Of a stretch of 63,421 nucleotides of DNA, positions 43,118 to 51,551 are shown one piece after another (the first letter of the stretch is position 1; the number at the start of each line of letters is the position of its first letter). Under the pieces are notes generated by a model. The model did not search any database, was not told the origin of the DNA, and saw only the letters and a program-made list of their open reading frames with translations. The position numbers and the translations under genes were made by a program. Source of the DNA: Paenibacillus xylanexedens (lineage in GTDB: Bacteria > Bacillota > Bacilli > Paenibacillales > Paenibacillaceae); NCBI RefSeq assembly GCF_007676705.1, contig NZ_VEBF01000013.1, positions 1 through 63,421 on the forward strand, in the 5' to 3' direction.

Positions 43118-43267
43118 CTATCTGGTTTCGCGATGAGAAGTCTGCTCGTTACAAAACTTGCAAAATTTCTTCATCTCCATGCGGTCGGGGTGATTACGCT
43201 TGTTTTTTGTCGTAGTGTAATTTCTTTGTTTGCAGTTAGTACAAGCCAAAGTAATAATTACCCGCAT
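43118..43267 (-). CDS. rpmG: 50S ribosomal protein L33
   Basis: A 49-residue gene, MRVIITLACTNCKQRNY... with CxxC pairs CTNC and CKFC, so it is the zinc-binding form. ATG 43267 with GGAGGTG seven bases upstream. It is the rpmGB-type copy next to secE; zinc-free paralogues may lie elsewhere. Confidence 0.96.
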   Translation of the reverse strand: MRVIITLACTNCKQRNYTTTKNKRNHPDRMEMKKFCKFCNEQTSHRETR

Positions 43268-43355
43268 GATGTACACCTCCCGAAGACTTCCACATTCAAG
43301 CAGAGTCTCTAAATTGATCCTGAAAAAAAGCCATAAATTTAGGCCTACCTAAAAC

Positions 43356-43384
43356 ACTTTATCACAAGGGTATAACCATGTCAA
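43356..43384 (-). promoter_or_regulatory. sigma-A promoter of rpmG-secE-nusG
   Basis: On minus, TTGACA (43379-43384), 17 bases and TAAAGT (43356-43361). The rest of 43268-43571 (about 300 bases) shows only the sigH terminator and a small TGAAAG/CTTTCA hairpin. Confidence 0.72.
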
Positions 43385-43522
43385 TGAAAGAATAGCCTTT
43401 CATTTATTGGGTATTACTTCCGCACACCTTACTCTTGTTTCAAATCTCTGTTTTCCTCTTCTCCTGCATGGACCGAGCGATTACTAGTATAAACATTCTT
43501 TGATTTTATAAACTTGAGACAC

Positions 43523-43551
43523 TAAAAAAAGACTCAAACACCGAGCCTTTT
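43523..43551 (-). terminator. terminator of sigH
   Basis: On minus, AAGGCTC, GGTGTTT loop, GAGTCTT and a TTTTTTT run about 20 bases after the sigH stop. Confidence 0.8.
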
Positions 43552-43571
43552 CCGTCAACGACAACATGTGT

Positions 43572-44216
43572 TTAATTATCTCGAACTTCCAGGTACTTTT
43601 CAAGTTTTCGCTTAACGCGCTGAAGTGCATTATCAATGGACTTCACATGTCTGTCCAAATCTACTGCAATCTCTTGATAAGATCTCCCGTCCAGATACAA
43701 CATCAATACTTTACGTTCCAGATCACTCAAAATCTCGGACATTTTATCTTCCAGGCCCACAAACTCTTCCTGATTAATGATAAGTTCTTCCGGATCACTG
43801 ACCTGGGTTCCACAAATCACATCGAGTAACGTACGATCAGACTCTTCGTCATAAATAGGCTTGTCCAGAGATACATAAGAATTAAGCGGAATATGTTTCT
43901 GACGTGTTGCTGTCTTAATGGCCGTGATGATCTGTCTTGTAATACACAGTTCGGCAAAAGCCTTGAACGAAGCCAGCTTGTCCCCTTTGAAATCTCGAAT
44001 GGATTTGTAGAGGCCAATCATTCCTTCTTGAATAATATCTTCCCGGTCTGCCCCAATCAGAAAATAAGATCTTGCCTTGGCGCGTACAAAGTTACGATAT
44101 TTGTTAATCAAAAACTCTAACGCTTCGCTTTCGCCTTCACGGAAAGCTTCGACAATGTCTTCGTCACTTTGGTAATCATACTTGGATAACATGATATCTT
44201 TGAGGTCGACACTCAC
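43572..44216 (-). CDS. sigH: RNA polymerase sigma-H factor
   Basis: Encodes 214 residues of the sigma-30/SigH family. Region 2 (LINKYRNFVRAKARSYFLIG, ADREDIIQEGMIGLYKSIRDF) and region 4 (LSDLERKVLMLYLDGRSYQEIA then HVKSIDNALQRVKRKL) are complete. SigH transcribes early sporulation and post-exponential genes. I chose GTG 44216 with GGAGG eight bases upstream; a TTG at 44237 is in frame but lies on the wrong side of that site. Confidence 0.96.
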   Translation of the reverse strand: MSVDLKDIMLSKYDYQSDEDIVEAFREGESEALEFLINKYRNFVRAKARSYFLIGADREDIIQEGMIGLYKSIRDFKGDKLASFKAFAELCITRQIITAIKTATRQKHIPLNSYVSLDKPIYDEESDRTLLDVICGTQVSDPEELIINQEEFVGLEDKMSEILSDLERKVLMLYLDGRSYQEIAVDLDRHVKSIDNALQRVKRKLEKYLEVRDN

Positions 44217-44278
44217 AGACAATCCCTCCGGCTGCAACGCAAGGTACCCCGTTACTCTACTCTATGAAATATACGATC

Positions 44279-44308
44279 AGTATATATGATGGTACCTCAC
44301 ACCGTCAA
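44279..44308 (-). promoter_or_regulatory. sigma-A promoter of sigH
   Basis: On minus, TTGACG (44303-44308), 18 bases and TATACT (44279-44284), about 60 bases before the start codon. Confidence 0.62.
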
Positions 44309-44388
44309 CCACGCTCTGCCTAAAAAAGAACATCAATAACATAAATGTCAAGACTTTCAATATTCTAAATATTGTAAAAAGCGCGCTG

Positions 44389-44910
44389 TTATTCCCGTCT
44401 CCAGCGTTCAAACTCTTTCAATACATCCGGACTTAACTTGCCTCCGAGTGTATTCCGTGTTGTCTTCGCCTGATCTTCTTCCAGTCGTTTCTTTAACTCT
44501 TTTTCGTTCTGCTCCACTTCAATCAGCAACTCCCTTGCAGATACGCGCAGTGCACCCTGTCCGAATATGACATGTTGCTCTACCATATCGCTCGTAGCCA
44601 CATAGATTTGGCGTCTTCGCATGCTTAGTTCCCGAACGAGTCTCTCAATGCATTCGTCTGCCGTCTCTTTTTCCTTTGTAAAATAGATCTGCACTTTGCT
44701 CTGTGTAAAGGATTTACCGAGTCCAGGCACGAGGTAGGCGTCAAACACAACAATGACTCGACGGCCGGAGAAAGCCTGGTAGTCAGCGAGACGAAAGAGA
44801 AGCCTGTTGCGCGCCTCTTCCAGCCCACTTTCCGCCAGTCTGGTTAATTCCGGCCAGTCGCCAATCATGTTGTACCCGTCTACAAGAAGCACATCACGGG
44901 AATCAGCCAT
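44389..44910 (-). CDS. rae1: ribosome-associated NYN endoribonuclease Rae1 (YacP)
   Basis: Encodes 173 residues, a NYN/PIN-like domain with LLVDGYNMIGDWPEL (first aspartate), VVFDAY and ATSDMVEQ (catalytic aspartates) and a charged coiled-coil tail. In B. subtilis Rae1 enters the ribosome A site and cuts certain mRNAs in a translation-dependent way. ATG 44910, five bases after rlmB, so the two are likely coupled. Confidence 0.9.
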   Translation of the reverse strand: MADSRDVLLVDGYNMIGDWPELTRLAESGLEEARNRLLFRLADYQAFSGRRVIVVFDAYLVPGLGKSFTQSKVQIYFTKEKETADECIERLVRELSMRRRQIYVATSDMVEQHVIFGQGALRVSARELLIEVEQNEKELKKRLEEDQAKTTRNTLGGKLSPDVLKEFERWRRE

Positions 44911-44915
44911 ACCTT

Positions 44916-45662
44916 CTATTCCTGCGCTTGACGCGAGCGGAGCACTTCATACATGACAACCCCCGCTGCCACGGAAGCATTCAGGGAATTAATCTGACCT
45001 TGCATCGGTAATTTGATCAGCACATCGCATTTCTCGCGAATGAGTCGTCCCATTCCCTTGTTCTCATTGCCGATTACCAGTGCAACAGGACCGGTAAAGA
45101 CACCGTTACCAAAGACACCTTCATGAGCAGTGACATCTGTCCCCACAACCCATACACCTTCCTCTTTGAGGCGATCAATGGTCTGTCCAAGATTACTTAC
45201 ACGAGCCACAGGTACATACTCCACGGCGCCTGCTGACGTTTTGGATACTGTCACCGTTACCGCTGCCGAGCGACGTTTGGGTACAATGACGCCATGCGCA
45301 CCTGTGCAGTCTGCTGTCCGCAAAATCGAACCCAGATTATGAGGGTCTTCAATCTCATCCAAGAGGATTAGGAAAGGATGTTCATTCTTCGCTTTCGCTG
45401 CGGCAAGAATGTCCTCTACCTCTACATAAGCGTAAGGTGCCGCTTGTGCGACTACCCCCTGATGCTGAATGCCTGGTACGGTTTGATCCAATTTACGCTT
45501 GTCCACATGCTGAATGACAATACCGAGTTTTTTAGCTTCCGAGATAATAGGTTGAGTCAGATGTTTCTGTGCTGTATCCGCAATCCATATTTTATTAATG
45601 GTCCGGCCTGAACGCAGCGCCTCCGTCACGGAGTGTTTACCGGCGATCCATTCTTCTTCCAT
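44916..45662 (-). CDS. rlmB: 23S rRNA (guanosine-2'-O)-methyltransferase RlmB
   Basis: Encodes 248 residues of the SpoU/TrmH family: an N-terminal substrate-binding domain and a knotted SAM domain with DEIEDPHNLGSILRTADCTG (about 105-124), NENKGMGRLIR and LNASVAAGVVMYE. It probably methylates G2251 of 23S rRNA (E. coli numbering). ATG 45662 (MEEEWIAGKHSV) matches the family start; upstream frame runs into mrnC and is not used. Confidence 0.93.
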   Translation of the reverse strand: MEEEWIAGKHSVTEALRSGRTINKIWIADTAQKHLTQPIISEAKKLGIVIQHVDKRKLDQTVPGIQHQGVVAQAAPYAYVEVEDILAAAKAKNEHPFLILLDEIEDPHNLGSILRTADCTGAHGVIVPKRRSAAVTVTVSKTSAGAVEYVPVARVSNLGQTIDRLKEEGVWVVGTDVTAHEGVFGNGVFTGPVALVIGNENKGMGRLIREKCDVLIKLPMQGQINSLNASVAAGVVMYEVLRSRQAQE

Positions 45663-45705
45663 CGTTGTTCGATCCTCTCTGTAATGCGTTGTTTTGTTGA
45701 AATTT

Positions 45706-46197
45706 CTATTTTTTTGTCGGTGATGGCGATTGTTGTTCCGCTTGCTCAATGCCAAGCCCGATCAGTTCAATCATGCGATCATGACGACCACTGCTGTAGA
45801 GGTAACCAATGAGACACTCAAATGCCGTAGCATGTCTGTATTCTAAAACATCTGCATTTTTGGGGATACTACCGGACTTGGCATTCCGCCCTTGTCGGAC
45901 GATATCCCGTTCTTCTTCCGTCAGTTCAGCCTCAATACTTGTAAGTATGCGGCTCTGTGCCTTCGCTGATACCAACCCAGTCGCACTACGGTGCAGATGA
46001 TTGGGACGCATGTTAGCCTTTGACAACAAATACTGACGAACTGCCACCTCATATACCGCATCACCAATATAGGCCAGGGCAATAGGAGGAATCAACCTCG
46101 CAGGTCTGGAAGGGGGATATGGGAACCATCCTCCTTCTAAACCCTGCTCCTGTTGTTTTGGTGTATTCGAATAGTCCTCGCTCATTTGCGCCGCCAT
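45706..46197 (-). CDS. mrnC: mini-ribonuclease III
   Basis: Encodes 163 residues, an RNase III catalytic domain alone without dsRNA-binding domain. ALAYIGDAVYEVAVRQYLL carries the catalytic aspartate; FECLIGYLYSSG has the second acidic site. Mini-III trims the ends of 23S rRNA precursors with L3 help. ATG 46197 overlaps the end of cysS by 16 bases; AGGGG lies just upstream. Confidence 0.93.
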   Translation of the reverse strand: MAAQMSEDYSNTPKQQEQGLEGGWFPYPPSRPARLIPPIALAYIGDAVYEVAVRQYLLSKANMRPNHLHRSATGLVSAKAQSRILTSIEAELTEEERDIVRQGRNAKSGSIPKNADVLEYRHATAFECLIGYLYSSGRHDRMIELIGLGIEQAEQQSPSPTKK

Positions 46198-47582
46198 CTC
46201 ATCCCCTGCGCTGTATCCTCAAGCAGGATGCCACGTGCAGACAATTCATCGCGAATTTCATCCGCTCTTGCCCAGTTTTTGGACTTACGCGCTTCGACAC
46301 GCTCTTCAATCAGACGCTCTACTTCTTCATCCAAAAGTTCTGTTTCTGCGTCAGTATAAATGCGCAGTACAGCATTCAGTTCATTGAACAATTCGAGGAG
46401 TGCACGAATGTCTGCCGCATTAACTACTTCTTTCTGCAACAGTTGGTTGGCTTCCCCAGTCCACTCAAACATAGCTGTGATTGCATCAGGTGTATTGAAA
46501 TCGTCCTGCATCTTCTCGTGATACTGTTGACGAATCTGGTCGAGTCTTGCCGCAAAATCTGCTGAGATATCCTGATCTACGGATACCGCATTCAGACGAT
46601 GGTTCAGGTTACCCACGGCATTGGCAATCCGATCCACACTGTTCTGTGCCTGCTCCATCGTATCATCCGTGAAGTTCAATGGGTTGCGATAGTGGGTGGA
46701 CAACATGAAATAACGAATAGCTTCTCGTTTATATTGATTCCGCAAGTCTTTAACAAGAACACCATTGCCGAGTGATTTCGACATTTTCTCGTTATCGATA
46801 CGGATAAAGCCATTATGCATCCAATAGTTAGCTAGTGGCTTACCCGTCAATACTTCAGACTGTGCGCATTCGCACTCATGGTGTGGGAACTGCAAATCCT
46901 GTCCACCCCCATGAATATCCAGCGTATCCCCAAGGTACTCCCTAGCCATAGCGGAGCATTCGATATGCCAGCCTGGTCGACCATCGCCCCAAGGGCTAGA
47001 CCAATAGATCTCGCCTGGTTTAGCTGCTTTCCAGAGCACGAAATCTTCGGGATGCTCTTTGCGCTCGTCCACACCCACACGGATTCCGAATTGCAGCTCC
47101 TGCAGGTTTTGTTTCGAGAGTTTGCCGTATTCGCTGAATTTGCCTGTACGATAATAGACGTCACCGCCATTTTCATATGCAAATCCTTTTTCAACCAGCT
47201 CACGGATAAAATCAATAATGAGCGGCATGTTTTCCGTTACTCTCGGGTTGCTGCTTGCCTTGGGAATACCCAATCCCTCAAGGTCTTCATAATAGGCAGC
47301 AATAAACTTCTCCGCCACGTGAGGGACATCTGTTCCAAGTTGTTCAGCTTTGCGGATCAGTTTGTCATCCACATCGGTGAAGTTCACCACATAGTTCACT
47401 TCATGTCCTGTTTGTTCCAGGTATCCGCGAACTGTGTCGAAAAAGATAACGGGGCGTGCATTCCCGATATGAATGTAGTCATATACCGTGGGTCCGCACA
47501 CATACATTTTTACTTTCCCTGGCTCTTGGGGAACAAAATCCTCTTTTGTACGACTCATCGTATTATAAATCTGAAGCGTCAT
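46182..47582 (-). CDS. cysS: cysteinyl-tRNA synthetase
   Basis: Encodes 466 residues, class I. The HIGH motif is HIGNAR (about 38-43), zinc ligands include C29 and the CECAQ region, and KMSKS is EKMSKSLGN (about 265-273). It charges tRNA-Cys. ATG 47582 has AAAGGA eight bases upstream; a GTG two codons before is too close to that site. Co-transcribed with cysE under a T-box that senses uncharged tRNA-Cys. Confidence 0.97.
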   Translation of the reverse strand: MTLQIYNTMSRTKEDFVPQEPGKVKMYVCGPTVYDYIHIGNARPVIFFDTVRGYLEQTGHEVNYVVNFTDVDDKLIRKAEQLGTDVPHVAEKFIAAYYEDLEGLGIPKASSNPRVTENMPLIIDFIRELVEKGFAYENGGDVYYRTGKFSEYGKLSKQNLQELQFGIRVGVDERKEHPEDFVLWKAAKPGEIYWSSPWGDGRPGWHIECSAMAREYLGDTLDIHGGGQDLQFPHHECECAQSEVLTGKPLANYWMHNGFIRIDNEKMSKSLGNGVLVKDLRNQYKREAIRYFMLSTHYRNPLNFTDDTMEQAQNSVDRIANAVGNLNHRLNAVSVDQDISADFAARLDQIRQQYHEKMQDDFNTPDAITAMFEWTGEANQLLQKEVVNAADIRALLELFNELNAVLRIYTDAETELLDEEVERLIEERVEARKSKNWARADEIRDELSARGILLEDTAQGMRWRRK

Positions 47583-47596
47583 GGTCACTTATCCTT

Positions 47597-48277
47597 TCAT
47601 CCTATACTGCCTTTATTTATTGTATCACGCACAGTCTCATTTTCACGGGCATTCTGCAGTGTACGTATTTCTTGCTGCAATCGTTCGAGTTCTTGTTGCA
47701 TGCTCCGCAAGGAGTCAACGACCGGATCGGGCAACTGTTGACTGAGGCGATCTACCCGTCGACCGTCCTGTTTAACAATTCTGCCGGGTATGCCCACCAC
47801 GGTACTGTTGGAAGGGACTTCCTTAAGCACAACGGAGTTGGCACCAATGTTACATTGATCCCCCACGCTAAATGAACCCAGCACTTTCGCTCCGGACGAG
47901 ATAACCACATTATTACCAATGGTCGGATGTCTCTTTCCTTTTTCTTTCCCTGTTCCGCCAAGGGTAACCCCCTGATAGATAACGACATCATCGCCAATCT
48001 CACATGTTTCTCCAATAACGACGCCCATTCCATGGTCAATAAACAACCGATTTCCGATCGTAGCTCCAGGGTGTATCTCTATTCCTGTCATAAAACGACT
48101 AACCTGCGAAATGAACCGGGCAAACGAGAACCATCTTCGCTTGTATAAAAAATGAGCGATCCGGTGTGCCCATATCGCATGCAACCCTGAGTAGGTAAAT
48201 ACCACTTCAAACCATCCCCGAGCTGCCGGATCGTTTTCGAACACCGCCTGGATATCTGATCTGATCTTCTTGAACAT
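47597..48277 (-). CDS. cysE: serine O-acetyltransferase
   Basis: Encodes 226 residues: helical N-terminal part (MFKKIRSDIQAVFENDPAARG) and a left-handed beta-helix of hexapeptide repeats with IDHGMGVVIGETCEIGDDV and GGTGKEKGKRHPTIG. It makes O-acetylserine, the acceptor for sulfide from the sat-cysH pathway also in this window. The C-terminal 40 residues form a coiled coil. ATG 48277 with GAGGGG upstream. Confidence 0.95.
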   Translation of the reverse strand: MFKKIRSDIQAVFENDPAARGWFEVVFTYSGLHAIWAHRIAHFLYKRRWFSFARFISQVSRFMTGIEIHPGATIGNRLFIDHGMGVVIGETCEIGDDVVIYQGVTLGGTGKEKGKRHPTIGNNVVISSGAKVLGSFSVGDQCNIGANSVVLKEVPSNSTVVGIPGRIVKQDGRRVDRLSQQLPDPVVDSLRSMQQELERLQQEIRTLQNARENETVRDTINKGSIG

Positions 48278-48365
48278 GCTCGTTCCCCTCTTGTTCAGGT
48301 TCCCGTCCTCCGGCTTACCGGACGGCGCGTTCCTTGGTAGTGTACTGCACACTCGCCTAAACAAA

Positions 48366-48700
48366 AAACGCCTCTGCAGCTATTTCAGCTGCAGAGGCGT
48401 TTATCGCGGTCCCACTCTGCTCGGTCCATTCTTAATAGAATGAGCCCTCAAGCGGTTTGGTAACGGAAACCAATCGTCACAACCTATCCTAACGTTTTCC
48501 CTTGTCATGATCGACAAAGGCGGGGCTGGATTCGGCTATGCAGCTCACGGGCGCATTTCGACTGCTGGACAGTGGATGGCTCACAGCCACCGCAAACAAA
48601 GAAATCTCTCTTTGCTGCGGGACCATCCTCTCTGAATCTGTCCGGGGCAGTCTACTCCTCCCGATCTTTGCTGTTCTATTAGATAAATCATATCATTTAA
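48366..48700 (-). ncRNA. T-box leader of cysE-cysS, cysteine specifier
   Basis: On minus the RNA contains the T-box core TGGGACCGCG (48405-48414) directly before the terminator, and a long stem I. AAATGCGCCC near 48548-48557 fits a specifier loop with codon TGC followed by a purine. Uncharged tRNA-Cys should stabilise the antiterminator. Same arrangement as known for cysES in Bacillus. Confidence 0.9.
48367..48402 (-). terminator. T-box terminator
   Basis: On minus, AACGCCTCTGCAGCT, GAAAT loop and its complement followed by TTTTTTG: 15 perfect pairs, competing with the T-box antiterminator. Confidence 0.93.
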
Positions 48701-48713
48701 TCGTTGTGTTGTT

Positions 48714-48742
48714 ATTATAGCGAAAAGGCCTCAGACTGACAA
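48714..48742 (-). promoter_or_regulatory. sigma-A promoter of cysE-cysS
   Basis: On minus, TTGTCA (48737-48742), 17 bases and TATAAT (48714-48719). Confidence 0.82.
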
Positions 48743-48763
48743 TAACCTTCCCTCGTATCCATG

Positions 48764-48799
48764 GAAAATAAACCCCGGTTCAGATCCAAATAACCGGGC
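48764..48799 (-). terminator. terminator of gltX
   Basis: On minus, CCCGGTT...AACCGGGG with a 12-base loop and TTTATTTT after it. Confidence 0.72.
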
Positions 48800-48815
48800 G
48801 TATTGATTAAGCACC

Positions 48816-50270
48816 CTATACTTGTGCAAGCAAACGTTCGATCACCGTATCACGGCCTAGCAGGACGATCGTTTGATTCAGATCCCGTCCATGCGTCTGT
48901 CCCGTCAAAGCAACACGGATTGGCATAAAGAGCTGTTTCCCCTTAAAGCCGGTCTCTTTCTGCACTTCCTTGATCAATGCAGCCATTTTGCTTGGCGTGA
49001 ACTCTTCGCTAGCCTGCACTTTATCCGCAAATGCCTTCAGCACCGTTGGCACTTGCTCCTCAGCAAGTACAGCTTCTCCTTCACTTTCCAGCTCCAGATT
49101 GGAACGGAAGAACACTTCTGACAAATCCACGATATCAGAGGCAGAATTCATCTGCTCCTGGTAGAGGTGTACCAAAGTATATGCCCATTCTTTTTGTTCA
49201 GCAGACAGCTCGGAAGGAATCCGTCCAGCCTTTTGCAGATGCGGAATGGCCATTTCGGCAATACGTTCCGGGTCAGCATGTTTGATATAGTGGTTGTTCA
49301 AGTGAGCCAGCTTGTGCGTGTCAAATACCGCTGGGCTCTTGGACAGACGTTTCGTATCAAAAATGGAGATCAGTTGCTCTTGTGAGAAGATCTCTTCTTC
49401 TCCTTCCGGCGACCAGCCGAGCAGGGAAATGAAGTTAAACATCGCTTCAGGCAAATAGCCGAGTTGATCATACTGCTCAATAAACTGAATAACGGACTCA
49501 TCCCGTTTACTCAGCTTCTTGTGGTTTTCATTCACGATCAGCGTCATATGACCGAATTGCGGCGGCTCCCAGCCGAGCGCTTCATAGATCATCAGTTGAC
49601 GCGGCGTGTTCGAGATGTGATCTTCCCCACGCAGAACGTGGGAGATCTTCATCAAGTGATCATCCACAGCAACGGCATAGTTGTATGTGGGAATGCCATC
49701 CTTTTTCACAATGACGAAGTCACCGGATTCCTTGCTGTTGAACGAGATTGTGCCTTTAACCATGTCATCAAACGTATATGTGCGCTCTTCCGGCACACGG
49801 AAACGAATACTCGCTACGCGGCCTTCCGCTTCAAACGCACTGATTTGCTCTGGAGTCAGGTCACGGTGTTTGCCAGAATAACGCGGCGTTTCTCCACGTG
49901 CTGACTGTTCCTCGCGCTCTTGCTCCAATTCCTCTTCCGTGCAGAAGCAACGGTAAGCCAGACCTTTATCCAGCAATTCCTGCGTATATTTACGATAGAG
50001 ATCCAGACGTTCCGTTTGACGGTATGGTCCGTATTCCCCGCCCACATCAATACTTTCATCCCACTCAATTCCTAGCCATTTCAGGTATTTCAGCTGGCTT
50101 TCTTCACCACCGGCAATATTCCGTTTCACGTCTGTATCTTCAATACGAATAATGAATTTACCGTTATTATGTTTGGCATATAGATAGTTAAACAGCGCCG
50201 TACGGGCATTCCCGATATGCAGATGTCCCGTTGGGCTTGGCGCGTAACGCACACGAATTTCCGTGCTCAT
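48816..50270 (-). CDS. gltX: glutamyl-tRNA synthetase
   Basis: Encodes 484 residues, class I. YAPSPTGHLHIGNARTAL (about 9-26) is the HIGH region and KLSKR (about 253-257) the KMSKS loop. In Bacillales this enzyme is usually non-discriminating and also charges tRNA-Gln, which is corrected by GatCAB; that is inferred. ATG 50270 with GGAGGGG upstream. Followed by its own terminator, then the cysE promoter. Confidence 0.97.
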   Translation of the reverse strand: MSTEIRVRYAPSPTGHLHIGNARTALFNYLYAKHNNGKFIIRIEDTDVKRNIAGGEESQLKYLKWLGIEWDESIDVGGEYGPYRQTERLDLYRKYTQELLDKGLAYRCFCTEEELEQEREEQSARGETPRYSGKHRDLTPEQISAFEAEGRVASIRFRVPEERTYTFDDMVKGTISFNSKESGDFVIVKKDGIPTYNYAVAVDDHLMKISHVLRGEDHISNTPRQLMIYEALGWEPPQFGHMTLIVNENHKKLSKRDESVIQFIEQYDQLGYLPEAMFNFISLLGWSPEGEEEIFSQEQLISIFDTKRLSKSPAVFDTHKLAHLNNHYIKHADPERIAEMAIPHLQKAGRIPSELSAEQKEWAYTLVHLYQEQMNSASDIVDLSEVFFRSNLELESEGEAVLAEEQVPTVLKAFADKVQASEEFTPSKMAALIKEVQKETGFKGKQLFMPIRVALTGQTHGRDLNQTIVLLGRDTVIERLLAQV

Positions 50271-50303
50271 ATGATCCCCTCCGTCACTAATTGATTGATG
50301 ATA

Positions 50304-50780
50304 TCACACTCGAACAAGGCAAACAACGGATTGAGCAGCAATTCCCTCTCCCCGTCCCGGGAATCCCAGTTGTTCTGTTGTTGTTGCTTTCACGTTCACC
50401 TGCGTTACATCTGCTTCCAGTGCTTTGGCGATAACCTCAGCCATCTGTGGGATGTAAGGAGCCATCTTTGGCTTCTGGGCAATAATCGTTGAATCGATAT
50501 TCCCTAACCGGTATCCGCGATCCTTCACAAGCTGCCATACATGCTCCAGCAATTTCAGACTGTCGGCATCCTTGAATTCCGGATCGGTATCCGGGAAGTG
50601 CTTGCCGATATCCCCGAGTGCCAGCGCACCCAAAATCGCATCACTAATCGCGTGCAACAGCACGTCAGCGTCTGAGTGACCCAGCAGTCCTTTTTCATAA
50701 GGAATCGTTACTCCGCCAATAATGCACGGGCGTCCCTCCACCAGCTGATGTACATCAAATCCCTGTCCTACACGTATCAT
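50304..50780 (-). CDS. ispF: 2-C-methyl-D-erythritol 2,4-cyclodiphosphate synthase
   Basis: Encodes 158 residues. Zinc and substrate motifs RVGQGFDVHQL (D8, H10), LLGHSDADVLLHAISDA (about 32-48) and TTTEQLGFPGRGEG. It is the fifth step of the MEP isoprenoid pathway. Its ATG overlaps the ispD stop (ATGA), so the two are coupled. Confidence 0.97.
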   Translation of the reverse strand: MIRVGQGFDVHQLVEGRPCIIGGVTIPYEKGLLGHSDADVLLHAISDAILGALALGDIGKHFPDTDPEFKDADSLKLLEHVWQLVKDRGYRLGNIDSTIIAQKPKMAPYIPQMAEVIAKALEADVTQVNVKATTTEQLGFPGRGEGIAAQSVVCLVRV

Positions 50781-51469
50781 CGCTTCTTCTCTCCCCCCAG
50801 CAAAAACGCGGCGTATTCCAAATCTTCCGGCGTCGTTAATTTGATATTGGTATAATTGCCTTCCACAACCTTGACCGACATTCCCTGACGTTCAGCCAGC
50901 ATGGCATCATCTGTCCCCAGAAATCCGTCCTGCTCGGCTGATGCGTAGGCGGAGAGCAGGGAAGAAAGACGAAAAGCCTGCGGGGTTTGAATGCTCCACA
51001 GACTGCTGCGGTCTGGCGTCGCCGTAACGACTCCTTCCGCATTCACTTGTTTGATCGTATCCTTTACTGGGACGGCCAGTACAGCTGCTCCACCGGATAT
51101 GGCGGCCTCCATGCATCCCTTGATCTGCTCATGGTTCACAAAAGGACGTACCCCGTCGTGAACGAGAACCCAATCCGTCCCAAGTGCCTCAAGGCCTTTA
51201 TGGACAGAATGTTGTCTCTCTTTCCCTCCGGGGATAACACGGACACGTGAATCCAATTGGTATTCTTTTACCCAATCCTGGCAGCGTTCAACATCAGCAG
51301 CTCCTGTGACCAGCACCATCTCACGGATCTCGTCCAGCGCAGCAAATACCTCAAGCGTATGTATGAAAACGGGCTTGTCCTGCAGCAACAGAAACTGCTT
51401 GCTCTCGGTCGTCCCCATCCGGGTTCCGCGACCTGCTGCCACAATGACAACGCCCCACCCTTTATTCAT
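50777..51469 (-). CDS. ispD: 2-C-methyl-D-erythritol 4-phosphate cytidylyltransferase
   Basis: Encodes 230 residues. The CTP-binding AAGRGTRMGTTESKQFLLL (about 11-29) and VHDGVRPFV (about 105-113) are intact. It is the third step of the MEP pathway, directly before IspE; IspF, the step after that, is encoded next. ATG 51469. Follows the yacL-type gene by 82 bases. Confidence 0.97.
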   Translation of the reverse strand: MNKGWGVVIVAAGRGTRMGTTESKQFLLLQDKPVFIHTLEVFAALDEIREMVLVTGAADVERCQDWVKEYQLDSRVRVIPGGKERQHSVHKGLEALGTDWVLVHDGVRPFVNHEQIKGCMEAAISGGAAVLAVPVKDTIKQVNAEGVVTATPDRSSLWSIQTPQAFRLSSLLSAYASAEQDGFLGTDDAMLAERQGMSVKVVEGNYTNIKLTTPEDLEYAAFLLGGEKKR

Positions 51470-51551
51470 GCCGCAATCCCTGCCTTGTCTGTCAGTTTAT
51501 CGTCCAAAGATATACAATATCATTCAACGATACACTACCCATCATACCGCT

